Below are positions 10,876-46,660 of a stretch of 64,000 bases of DNA, piece after piece. The notes below the pieces were generated by a model that was given only the letters and a program-made list of their open reading frames with translations, had not been told where the DNA came from and searched no databases. The position numbers and the translations under genes are program-made. Source of the stretch: Lytechinus variegatus (taxonomy: Eukaryota > Echinodermata > Echinoidea > Temnopleuroida > Toxopneustidae); the NCBI RefSeq assembly GCF_018143015.1, contig NC_054746.1:32577129-32641128 (forward strand), written 5' to 3'. The stretch's first letter is position 1. Each line of letters starts with the position of its first letter.

Positions 10876-13030
10876 AACAGACAAAACAAAATCTTATCAT
10901 GGATCCTATATACTTTCTATAAAGAGGGAACGATACTTGTGAGAAAAAGATATATCAAAATAAAGGGAAGTACATCGTATATAATTCCCCCTTTTTAAAT
11001 GAGAAATGAGCCTCTTTTTAAATGAGAAATGAGCCTATAGTCATTATAGTTAAACTGAAATCAGACCTCGTCTATATAGGCTCTTAAAAATTGACGGAAT
11101 ATCAGATTTGATTTGCACTATACCGTTATTCCACAGATAAAACCTTTTCCCCACATAATAATTGCAAATCTAAAGCGACATCATTTAAAAATGAAGACAA
11201 TAAATTGAGTCACAAGTAGGCCTATATCTTTGGATATGTTGAAATGTCATAGGCCTATAATAATGTTATTTTCAATATGAATCATCAACAAATAGAAAAT
11301 TTAGCATCTGTCAAGATCGAAAATCAAAACTGTAAAAAAAAAAAAGATTTCCTGTATCGAGGCATTGATTGGAGGTGCCCCAGAGGTAGAGGGGCAAGGG
11401 ACGGAACATCCCAAATTCAAATGAAGGGCAAAATTTCTGGCTCTTTCAAAATGCGTTATCGGGGGGGGGGGGATATACGCCTCAATATAGTCATTTAAGG
11501 TGCTGTTATCAAAATTAAAGTGTTCTCACTCGACCCGGTCACTCAATCACCGTATTACACCACAATCTTTTTTTTTTGCCTCAAGGCAAAAAGATGATTG
11601 CTACCCTGAGTGTTGAAGTGTGTTGTGGCTTACAGTTGTTTCCGCACAATCAACATAATATGCAATATGAGATCAATGCCAACACAATAGAGAGCCAGTG
11701 TCGCTCCAGAGGTCGCCCCCTATTATCAATACTTGGTCGCCGATGGGAACTACCCCCATATGCCCCTCACAAAAAAATGAGATACACATTATAATTAAAA
11801 TGCATATTTATATTGCTGCTCTTGGTCCTTGTATCAAATTATTCATCAGTTGACCTATCTTGGAAATTCTCTTTATCATGATTTAGTACGAATGATTTAC
11901 CTACCTGGCACCCTTTCGCCCCCTGCCCCGACAACCCGCTTTTTATTGTTAATATTGCATGCTTTCCGTAAATTAATGAGCTGCAAAGAAAAAGTAAAGG
12001 AGTAAACGCTAAAAGGCTATTTGCCGAAAAGTAACAGCGCCAGCTATTGTCAGAATCGAAATAAATTGATCTGAGATTTTGTTTTTTTTAATACAATTAA
12101 ATTACAAAAAAAAATGGTGAGATTCAGATATAGAGGACAAATTTATTTCTATATATCATGATTAGGACCAGTAGCGTAATTTCCCATTAATATTGAGGGG
12201 CCAGACATGGCGTATGGGACCATCTTTCTTAAAAAAATAATGCGAGCGAGCAAAAAAAAAGATCGTTTTAGATTATATTTTTTGTTGAATTTTGACATAA
12301 TCTTTGTTTAGAAAACAGTATTTTTTGCACACCCTTTCTTTTCCTTTTCTTTCTTTATATCCCTTTCTTCTTAGTTGTGATTTTTGGAATTTTAATTCAT
12401 TCATTTATTTCTTCTATTTTATTATTTTCATGTTTTGGTAGGGGGAGTCCGTGGGCTCAAGCCCCGAATCTGTACCGTCAGTGAGGAAAATGAATTTGAT
12501 TTACCTCTTTGCATTATTTCACTGACTGAAAGTTTTAAAATACATTCTTACCCAATAAAATAGGGAAGATTCTGGAAGTGTCACTTTGAATGCAGTTTAA
12601 ATTATTTCTGCTACATTCTTTAAGAAAATTGATTGTTATTCAAAATCCGGATAGGCCTACGAACCTTGTGCTTTTTGCAAGCGTGTATCCAAGATTTTTC
12701 ACCCCGTGGGCCCGACCTAATTTTGGAGTCCCTGTGAACTTGTCGGAAAATGGCGCCCCACCCCGCCAGGCAATCATATAGGTGCCTCAAATGCACGTTG
12801 AATTATATTATTTCATGATTATGTAAAAAGGGCAATCGAAGACCACTTTTTTTGTTTAACGTGTTCATGAAAAAAAGTATCCATGAATATGTTGTAATAC
12901 CACTTTTTGAAAGAATAAATGCGACCACAAAAGCATAGAATTTTAAGCACTTTGGCGTCTCAATTTGGTTTGACCTCTCATCAGAGTGTTAGGCCCTATA
13001 CTAAAATTATGTACGGGAGCCGTTCTTTAT
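10876..13030. other. intergenic DNA without a recognised gene
   Basis: AT-rich with homopolymer runs, including ten or more G at about 11461-11472. Two small frames (11277-11498, 11576-11794) show no recognised similarity. A repeat-like patch at 12170-12260 contains TGCGAGCGAGC, the core word of the minisatellite downstream, so the same element family may begin there. Confidence 0.45.
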
Positions 13031-13032
13031 AC

Positions 13033-14030
13033 CAGGGGTGGATCCAGCTTTCGGGGGAATATTTTCACCCATGGTTTCCCGATCGGACATTCTAAGCATA
13101 TGTTTTTTTTGCAACCGTAAACATCATGGGTAAACGTAAAACTAAACAATATGGATGAGAGCGCGGAACGCGAGCTTAAAAAATTTAATATTCAAAGTAC
13201 GGTAATCAACAATATCATGGGTATCTGTCTCAACATTTTATGCGAGTTGACAATGTTTGAATATCCGACCCCAAAACTTGACATTTTTTGTAACCACGAT
13301 CAGGGGATGGTAATTGAGTCGAGCTGAAAAATTGATATTCTGAACTAAATTTTTGACATTATAAGCACTATTGGTAATCATGAACAGGATGGCAAATTGT
13401 TTTATGCGAGCGCGAAACGCGAGCATAAAATTTATGATATTCCGACCCAAAGTTGGACATTCTAAGCATTAACCATGAACATGATCGTCAACTTAACAAT
13501 CTCAACCTTTTATGCGAGCGTGAATCGCGAGTTGACAATTTTTGAATTTCCGATCCAAAAACTGGATATTCAAAGCATTTTTTTGTCACTATATGAAAAT
13601 GATAGGTATCTATTTAAACAATTGATGCGAGCGAGAAGTGCGATCTGATTTTTTTTTTAGATTTTGCCCAAAGTTTTGATATCCTAAACGCTTTCTATAA
13701 TCATGAATAGGGTGGGCATCTAATCGATGCGAGCACGAAGCGCGAACTGAATTTTTTTATATTCCGACAGAAAACTTGTCATTCAGCACATTTCGTGACC
13801 ATGAACAGGATCTATCTAAACAAATGGAGCTAGCGCAAAGCACGAGCTGAACATTTTTTTATCTTTCGACCTTAAGTTGGAATTCTAAGAATTTTTTCTA
13901 ACCATGAACAGGATCGTCACCTCACTAAACAATAAAGATGCGAGCGCGGAGAGCGACATGAAAATTTTGATATTCTGACCTAAAAATTGTACTTTTTATA
14001 AGCACTTTTGGTATAATCATCATTGCTGAA
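13033..14030. repeat. minisatellite array, about 105-110 bp unit
   Basis: A diverged tandem array. The core TGCGAGCGCGAA(A/G)CGCGAG recurs at about 13404, 13513, 13625, 13728, 13828 and 13939, with weaker copies near 13155 and 13240. Each core is followed by GATATTCCGACC, an AAAACTTGACATTC-like segment and CATGAACAGGAT. The left border reads CAGGGGTGGATCCAG, like the terminus of the MITE at 38396, so the array may lie inside a hAT-like element. No protein is supported. Confidence 0.75.
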
Positions 14031-14269
14031 TTTGTCGATTAAGTTAGTACCCCCACACATCTGCGTAGCATTCGAAAAAAAAATACTCAGGCCTAGTTTT
14101 ATAGCTTTTTGTATCCTTTCTCATTAAAAGTATTTCGTAGTTTTTTCTTCAATATTCATATATTTTGTTTATCGGCATGATCTGTGCACACATTCCATTT
14201 TGGGTCGTCCCGAATTCGTAAATGTCAATTCATCGAACTAACAGAACTTAATTTGGTCTGATTGCCCTC

Positions 14270-14990
14270 GCCATGCCGTTAAACCACTAATTGATCACGG
14301 CACCTCTGAGTTAGAACTTCAAGGTTCTGCAGCTCGCTGATTGGATTGTTAAGCGTTACAATTACGTGTTGCGGACTGGCTGAGAAAGCTGCGCAACCTT
14401 GAACGCACAAACTTTCATCCAATGAGATTACAGGACCATGAAGTTTCGTGACGTCACAATTGGTTCGGCCAGCACGAACTCTTAATTGCGTAGCTAGCCT
14501 GTTTTTGTGATGAAAACCTTGTTTACTTGTATAGTGCAGTGAAATTCTGCCGTTTTTAACCGTAGACCTGTGCCCTTACTATCGGCGGCTTCTGCTTGCA
14601 TTTATTTCCATTTCGGTTGCGATTAATTCAGAAAAGGCGAGAAAATATGATCACAATCCATGATTCATACTAAGTGTTCTCATCAGTCATCAACACAAAC
14701 CAATAAGCCTTTGTAAATTTTTTAGTTTTATTATCTGTATTTTCGAAATGAATTGTGAAGCTGAACATTGATGTGAGTAATAAATTGAACGAGCACTGAA
14801 CATGGCACATTGGCGGGAGAGAGATATTTTAAAAGTTGTGAGCGATCGAGAAAATTATTGCCCTTTATTGAAAATATAATTTTGAAACAGATTAACATTC
14901 ACATTCTAACACTTCCCCGTTCATTTCTTCTAGCTAGACCCCCTTTTTTGTTCTCGGTTGCGGATTTTTTCCCCCTTTGGGGCGGGGTCA
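14270..14990 (+). promoter_or_regulatory. candidate upstream regulatory region of TMEM62
   Basis: There are CCAAT-type words in both orientations (GATTGG near 14340, CCAATGAG near 14419, ATTGG near 14459), a perfect CRE palindrome TGACGTCA at 14449-14456, and a GC-box GGGGCGGGG at 14979-14987. The stretch is less AT-rich than its surroundings. It precedes the probable 5' exon by about 1 kb. The CCAAT words also occur in MITE cores in this window, so part of it may be a repeat. Confidence 0.3.
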
Positions 14991-15649
14991 ACTGTCCCAA
15001 CCCTCCTCAGTACTCCAGACCAGTCATGCTACAATCAGTCATGGGATTTTATCACACACGTAGGCCTATATTTTTATTATTGATCATCATCATTGATTTA
15101 GCACGAATTAAATTTTGCATGAAAAGTAAAATAGGCCAACTATGCAAATGATCAGAGCTTTAGCTTGGTTTATCTTATATCAAAAATACAAATTTGTGAA
15201 GAACAGCGTAAGACCCAGTCCTCTATTTAGTCCTGTACTGTACTCTCTCCGCCGCCCCCCCCCCCCCATCTCGAGCTCTGTTCTAATGTACCCCGGGAAA
15301 GTACCCCTCCGTCATTTTCTTCGATTTACTCTATTTGCACCATCTGTCATTACCATCTACGTCTCTGCGGGTACCTCTCCGGTACCTGCTACCGTCATAT
15401 TACGCAATAAAGACAAAACGTCATTGTGTCAAATTCCGGTCGATCAGCTGTGCAAGTGTTGTTTACATTCTGATGAACCAACCCCGGTTTCTTTTTCCTT
15501 CCGAGCACACGACACATTGCATTATGATGATCATCGACCGGCGAACTCGGCTCGTTCATTCTTTGTTATGTTGACGTTGAGACACGATCACATGATGTTC
15601 GCATGTAGACCATTCGTTGATGTAGACGATGCAGTGCAATGAGTGCATG

Positions 15650-15841
15650 ATAAGACCAGAGTAGAATCCGAAATCGTTTGCACGCAGGGAAGCCAAGTTG
15701 TTCATGATTCATTGTTCGTCTGCCATGTCATCGAATTAACATTTTCTCTGCGAAGATTACTACCGGCTATCTGCCCATTCATATCTGTAGATTCAACATA
15801 GAATAGTCTGAATAGCTAATAGTTAGCCGCTAAACCGTGAG
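15650..15841 (+). other. TMEM62: probable non-coding 5' exon of TMEM62 (5' limit unknown)
   Basis: CCGTGAG|GTAAGTCTCC at 15835-15851 is a very strong donor. The next strong acceptor is the pyrimidine tract and AAAAG just before the TMEM62 start exon (exon begins 17287, ATG at 17291). This predicts a leader exon followed by a 1.4 kb intron. The exon's start is a guess. The frame at 15142-15642 upstream is not treated as coding. Confidence 0.4.
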
Positions 15842-16995
15842 GTAAGTCTCCTTCCTTTGACTCTTGAGGCCGAAATACCGCATTGGTATGTTTTATGTTA
15901 AGATCTAAAATACTGAATCTATCACACGTACTTTAATGTACTTTGTACATCATTCTTGCATGCCATCAGAACCGAAGCAAGTGAATCATTGACAATGCGC
16001 TGTAAAATATTTGTAACCTACGCTACATAGCATAACAATTATTCTGGTACTATCAGTGACAGTGGTGCTGTAATGCTTTGATGAGAGAATTTGAAGGGTA
16101 CATGTGAGTGTTGAATGTCAAGTGCAACAATGGAAGTAATTCTTTTCTACATTGTACCTCCAATCCTTGGTCATACCACTTAAAAATCAAACAAGCATGA
16201 CCCAGAAGCTTTCTCCAAAATCAAATGTAGTATTTAATTACATTTTTAAAAAGTTTTGATGAAATTATATCTACAAAACGTAAAAGTTTAGTTGAATTAG
16301 AGGAAAGTGAAATAAGCATATATCACCAATAATAGATGTAGGCCTATATAGATATCTATGTGAGTCATTAATTGCCTTTCATTGGTAATATGCAAGCTGC
16401 TCATTTCATTTAATATTTTTTATCTTTTGTATTTTACTTTTGTAATTTTGAAATATTGAATGTTTCCATTTTCCTCCAACAATTATGATATCTTGGTGTA
16501 ATTCCTCGGGTTCAAAGAAGTACTAACAAGTTACTAGTACCAACATGTATTGATTTTCTGTTTTTATTAATTTGATGAAAAGCTCATTTATCACCACATA
16601 TATGGCTCCTATTAAATAATGTCATAAGTTATATTTTTTACCTAATGGTAATGAAAACTATTGCTTCTATGTAGCTTACTACCTTGTCATTTTAAAACTC
16701 AATATATGTTCACCAAATCAAGATTTCAACTGTGAATATTTTTCTGTTTCTAAAGGTCTTGTTATGAGAAAAAACACTAAATTTAGATTTTATTTTTGAA
16801 ATCTTCTTACTTTCTTGACCTCATCGTCATGATATTATTTTAAATCTAGAATCCTATTTTGTGATATAGTGTTTTAATCAGTGGATAAACTTTCAGAGCC
16901 CACCAAGAAAGTGGAATTGAAAAATGTACTTCTGACCATGAGCAAAATTTGAACGGGGACTTGTTTCATAGGGAACCTCAATGATGGTGTTGCCG

Positions 16996-17109
16996 CAGTA
17001 GCGGACCGTGACCCGGAGGAGACAAAGCATTGGGGGGCACTGCATTGTTTGTGAACAATGCTGAGCCCCCCTCAATGCTTTGTCTCCTCTGGGTCACGGT
17101 CCGCTACTG
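16996..17109. mobile_element. 114-bp hAT-like palindromic MITE
   Basis: The element begins CAGTAGCGGACCGTGACCC and ends with the inverse, GGGTCACGGTCCGCTACTG; nearly the whole sequence folds into one hairpin of about 50 bp. It is flanked by an 8-bp direct repeat, TGTTGCCG (16988-16995 and 17110-17117). An 8-bp duplication with CAG...CTG ends is typical of hAT-superfamily MITEs. It lies in the predicted leader intron, 180 bp before the TMEM62 start codon. Confidence 0.85.
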
Positions 17110-17290
17110 TGTTGCCGGTATGGTTAGTTCCAAGGTAACAGGGCTCAACAGCCAATCAAAAGAGAAGTTTCTATTGTAGACACTAATTGCAAGTTACCAA
17201 GTGGGGTCCAGTGTATATTTATACAAACAAAAGGTATATAATATTCCTAAATCTATCTTTTTTTTCCATTTCAATTTGATAAAAAGGAGA

Positions 17291-41736
<24,446 letters not shown>

Positions 41737-44020
41737 CGTGATTTAAATGCGGTGTTTTCAGTCGTCTGGTGCATTCCGTCGAATTATGAAATAAACCAAA
41801 TGAAATGAGTGATCAAGAGAGGTCTATATGTTTATTGACCAAAAAATGGTGTATGAACAATGGTGATGACTCTTCATGAAGTATGAATCATTTGAGAATA
41901 TATATATTGGATATTTGAAGCATTTGTTGAGATTTTCTGTCCGCTGTGTATCCAAGTAACTTATTACTATTTTAAAGTAATATATACCAGTGTTGTTTTC
42001 CAACACGGCATTATGCACATGATAATTCTGTACCATTTGATACTTACAGTATAACGAGGTGAATTATTTTATAGTGCACTGTTATGAGCTATGTTTTGAA
42101 TGAGAGTTAACATTTTTTTTATTGATGTGCTTGTTGGTAGTTAGATTTGAGTCAATCTCCAGATATTCTGGAATATTGTAACGTAGTTTTTATATTGCAC
42201 TGTGATGAAATGTTGTAATATTTCATGTACTTAGTGTACTAAAAGCTCTGTAAATTTACTTTTTTTTTTACATTGATGTAAGATATTAGAGATCAATTAA
42301 TGTAAACCGAATAAGTGGCTTATGCTGATCTTGCAGTGTCTGTGTGTGTTTGTGTGTGTAATTGACCTTTAACCTAATTGTATGTTGAATTTTTAATACA
42401 TAGTTCTGTCGCACATCGCACAATTGCTGTCATTCATATACTTTGAAAAGCAGCAGAGGCTCTTAAACTGAGATATCAAAATAGCAAAATTTGCCTAACC
42501 AATTTTGATCAGCCATAAAGCAATCACAAACACGAAAGAATAAGGATATAGCTAACCTTCTAAGACAACTTTTGAAAAGAGGATATGAATATCTAGCTTT
42601 GAATGGGCTTATGATTAAACCAGCCATTTTCCTGTCTGTATTCTGTTGATGAAATTGCGTATAATCAGCTTGGAAAACCTTAAGAAAGAAACTGATTTTT
42701 ATTTTATCACAACACCAATACCATCAGTGATCCTGAAATCACCCAATATCAGTTATTGAAAGCACAATACCAAGCAATGTTCATCCTAACACAAGCCTTG
42801 TTTCAAGTTTGGTGTTATAGCAGATGCTTATTTTGCCTTGACACCAACACCAGCATTCAACACCACTTAAAAGTTTTTCGTTACAATACACAGTCAGGCA
42901 ATACAAAGAAATTTCAATTGAGATTCTTATCCATGTCACTGAGTACAGTGTAGGCTTATATCCACTTGGGTTGAATAACTAAGTACAGTGTGTACACTAC
43001 CATTTTTATTTCATAAAACCAATTTGGGATGTTTTTTTGTGAAATGATCAAATGGTTTCTGTTTGATAGTAGTTAATAGTCAAGCAGACCTTTGGTGTAA
43101 GTACAGGAAATTTGGAATTTTGTATGATTGAAAAGGTTAATGTTGAATTTCAATTTAAGACCCTCCATGTTGGATAGAAATGTGATCATGTTATTTCCAG
43201 TTTCTGTATTGGACAAAGTGGATGTTGCAAGAAACTTTTTGGAAACCATTGCAAACTCACAACTGAAAGATCAGTTTTGACTGTACAAATTGAATCTATG
43301 CTGTAATCAGTCGCAAACCAATACACAGTTTTGTGACTGAGTTAAGGACCTGAAATTGACTTTTAATCAATTCCAAGTTTCTTTTAAACCCCCTTAAGTG
43401 GTGTTAGAGTGATTACAGGTATTAAACAAAATTGACACATCTGTTTAACCTGGAAATAAGACAAATGATAATACATTAAATTTTAAATGACATACTGGTT
43501 TTGAAAAAAGGGGATGATGTAGTGTATGTGATATGAGACTACATTGTAAATGTGGATTATACAAAATGAGATTGAACCAAATTACATTCCTCCCATATTA
43601 CCTATACATATAAACATATTTTCCATGAATCGTATCTGCAATATTTGAGTATAAAAGATGGATGATTCATTACAGTAGCCTATAGAATCATGACTTCTGA
43701 CCTTGCCAATTGTTTGCCCATTGTTGATCTGTATTTGTGATAATTTTACAGATCCGTTACCAGTATTTTGTCATGATTTTCTTGAAAAAGAAAATCAGTT
43801 CCAATATACAGGGTGCTTTTAAGCTCTTAAATATGTTAAACATCTTCCTTTTATTTTTATTTTGCAGTGTCTGCCAAGTTAGGTTTTGCTGAATTTCATT
43901 TAATGGGAACAATGATTTATACATGTAGCATTTTCATTGTGTGTGTCATATATATAGTTATGTTGTAATGTGTTTCCATTTGAATGATTTGAATGTAGAA
44001 GGAAACAAATGTATTTCCTA
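41737..44020 (+). other. downstream of TMEM62: 3' UTR and intergenic DNA
   Basis: The first AATAAA after the stop is at 41790-41795, only 54 bases on. A longer 3' UTR is possible, but its end cannot be placed from sequence alone. No other gene is recognised up to 44020. Confidence 0.4.
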
Positions 44021-44028
44021 AATTGCTG

Positions 44029-44200
44029 ATCATTACCACCACCACCCCAACCACCATCACCACCACAACTATCATCACCACCACAACTATCACCACCACC
44101 ACCTCCACCACCATCATCATCATTATCATCAACAACGTTATCTTCATCACTCCATCCACCACCATCATCATCATCTTCATCATTTTCACCATCGTCATCA
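44029..44200. repeat. CAC/CAT microsatellite
   Basis: Imperfect ACC/ATC trinucleotides. It produces histidine/threonine-, glycine/aspartate- and valine/methionine-rich frames that are not genes. Confidence 0.95.
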
Positions 44201-44224
44201 GACTTTGCGAGCATCTCCATTATA

Positions 44225-45207
44225 CAGTGCGTATCAAAGAAAAGTTTACACTTTGAAAAAGACCTGGGAATTAGAAAATATACAACATGTGGGTTTTTTT
44301 TTTCACATATAAATTTAGGTTTGGGTCTCATCTATCCAATGAAAGTAAAAGTTTTGACAGAATGTTACACTTGAGTGAGCACTGTCCATTTTTGTAAAGC
44401 TCGCAGAAATCTGTTTGCGCAGAAATGCTCGTTTTCACGCTGTGTCAAGTGGAAAGGGCGAAATCAAACCCTGCGACACATTTCTCATATAATTCCCTTG
44501 CACTTTTAGTCAATTGAAGTAAAACGGATACATTCAAGCATCTTGTAACAACTTTGCCGCCCAAATTGACATTTCAACACTTAGTAAGCATAACCTTTAA
44601 CCTTTTTGTGCCAGCTGGATCTTAGGACATAACTGAATCTGAACAAAAGTTTATTTCAGACATCTCTAGCATTTTTTCACTAAGTTTTTATCATTTAAAG
44701 TGGGTTTACATTTCATTTTTCATTTAATACTTGTTTCTCCACACTTTTCACAAGCTTGACAATGATTATCAAAATGAAAATCAAGCCTTAGCCATTTCAT
44801 GTAAATTACAGCTCAGTGTAAAGCAAATATCGTCACGATGGCCTCGGTGTGTGGGGAAGTGGGGTGGGGCGCAATGCACTCTTCGAAGTGTTTTTGGCAA
44901 GGAAACAAGTTTAAAAAGGTAAAAGATATCTTCAAATCAATTTTCCTAGCTAAATTCCACATGTTCTTCATGATTAAGGTCTACTTTTATCAGCATAACT
45001 ATTTCAAAGTTCTGCGCAAATCATTTTTCACTAACTTTTCAAAAGTGAGTGGTGCTCACTCAAGCGGAAATATTTTTCGACAGTTATATCGTCATTTGCT
45101 TAAATGGATCTGTACCAATGTTAAAGTGTGGAAAATCTTCAGGAAATTACAAATGTATAATTTTACAGGATTTTTTCAAAGTGTAAACTTTTTTTTGATA
45201 CGCACTG
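44225..45207 (+). mobile_element. Tc1/mariner-type MITE, 983 bp, copy 1
   Basis: The ends are CAGTGCGTATCAAAGAAAAG and the inverse TTTTTTTTGATACGCACTG. They form terminal repeats of about 35 bp that include GTTTACACTTTGAAAAA. TA flanks both ends (44223-44224 and 45208-45209). TA targets and CAGTG termini are typical of Tc1/mariner. No DDE transposase is seen. An open frame at 44838-45230 begins MASVCGEVGWGAMHSSKCFW; it matches no known family and reads through the right terminal repeat. Confidence 0.9.
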
Positions 45208-46388
45208 TAGAGAGAAAGAAGTTCATTTAATCTTTTGATCAAATTATCAAACCTTTGTAATATGATGATATAAAGTGCCTCGGATATTATATGTATGCTT
45301 TTAATATTTTTCAAAGTCTTGCTGTAGAAGTCATTGTCTCGCTGGATCAAGAAAAATCAAAGCATTAAAAAAATGAATTCATTGTTTTATTCAAAGGACG
45401 AAATGCTTCAGTTTTATTGCATTTGATGGATGATTCTTTACATGTTATTTTTTTTTTTTCATTTGATCGTGTTTCATTGCAGAGTGATCAGTGTTTCTTT
45501 CTATCATGTATAGGTGTACTGTTTTACATCTACATTGTCTTTGTATTTAAAGCATGGAAAGCTGTTTTCTCAGAATTACTATCGATTTTGGCTTTGATTA
45601 GATGGACCATTAATACTAAAAAGTGGATGTCATGTCCATGCTTCTGTTCAGTGTGTATGGCTGGATGGGTGTGGGGGTATGATGGTGATAAAATTCTGCT
45701 GTTTCATCCGTATCTTCTGTTGAATTATATCAAAGTAGATATTTACTATTTCTACAAATACACTGTTTTACTATTCATGTAGACATACAACTCAAAACCA
45801 ATCTTGATTGAATTTCTACTGCTATGTGAATAGAAGGGTTTCTACTGTTTGTTCCTAAATTAGAATTATGCAAAATAGTGGACACTACTTTATTCTGTTT
45901 TTTATGCAAACTATTTATATGTATGCTATTTAAATATCTTATTCAGAATGCATTTGATATTTATATATGAATATAAGTGGCATTTTTGCCTTTGATTGTG
46001 AAAGAAAATATATCACATTGACTAAACATGCTTTTGTGGCACACTAATTTGAGAGGAATGTGTAAAATAAAAATCATGAAATACTGTAATGTATAGCAAT
46101 TTGAATTAAAATATCATATAAATATACCAGGATTTGAGTAAGTATTATAGGAATTATTTGTCCAAGGTTGGACTGGCATTACAATTAATAGTAATATTAT
46201 AGTATAGTAATTTTGCCAGTACAAATGAGGATGAATATTTCCCTCTATACTTTCAAAATGAGGCCTGGTATATTTGTTTAATATCCTACTTGTAGTAAGT
46301 AAAAAAAAAGATCTTGATAATCCAGTTCCTGTACTTGTAGGTTTTTTATTCCGAACCAAAATATAGATAATGCGCTGTGCAGACTGAC

Positions 46389-46600
46389 CTACTTTTCCTG
46401 AAGCCACGATTTCAGTAGGACACAGATTAGTGCCTGCGCCGTCCCTTTATGGGACTTGCCCAGTAGAGACATCTTGTTAAACAGTGTGCGAGAGATTGCA
46501 TGATCTGTGACGTCAATAATTGAATAGTGCTTTTTTCCATCATTGACATCACAGAATAGTAGATTTTCTTCAGTGGGCATTTCATTTTCAACATCGCAAA
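46389..46600 (-). other. possible orphan coding exon on the minus strand
   Basis: On the minus strand a TTACTGCAG acceptor is followed by an open frame of 70 codons, including DVENEMPTEENLLFCDVN, HYSIIDVTDHAISRTLFNKM and TAQALICVLLKSWLQEK, then TAG. Alternatively a donor GTAGGT follows AGGAAAA at the same place. The region is less AT-rich than its flanks and has balanced, protein-like composition. I do not recognise the family, and no partner exons were found. It could be the last exon of an unseen gene, a lineage-specific exon, or a pseudogene piece. Confidence 0.3.
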
Positions 46601-46635
46601 CTGCAGTAAGAATATACACGATTCAGTTTATGTAA

Positions 46636-46660
46636 GATATATATATATATATATATAGTT
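46636..46660. repeat. TA microsatellite
   Basis: About eleven TA dinucleotides. Confidence 0.95.

Noticed and set aside
15142..15642. 166-codon open frame on the + strand
   Set aside because: No recognised similarity, proline/serine-rich from pyrimidine runs, overlaps another frame, and sits in the promoter/leader region of TMEM62.
43900..44331. Asp/Gly-rich, Val/Met-rich and Thr/Ile-rich frames
   Set aside because: Translations of the CAC/CAT microsatellite in different frames.
45417..45782. 121-codon hydrophobic frame on the + strand, preceded by a CATTGCAG acceptor-like word
   Set aside because: Phe/Tyr/Ile-rich as expected from AT-rich DNA, no recognised family, and TMEM62 already ends with a proper stop at 41736.
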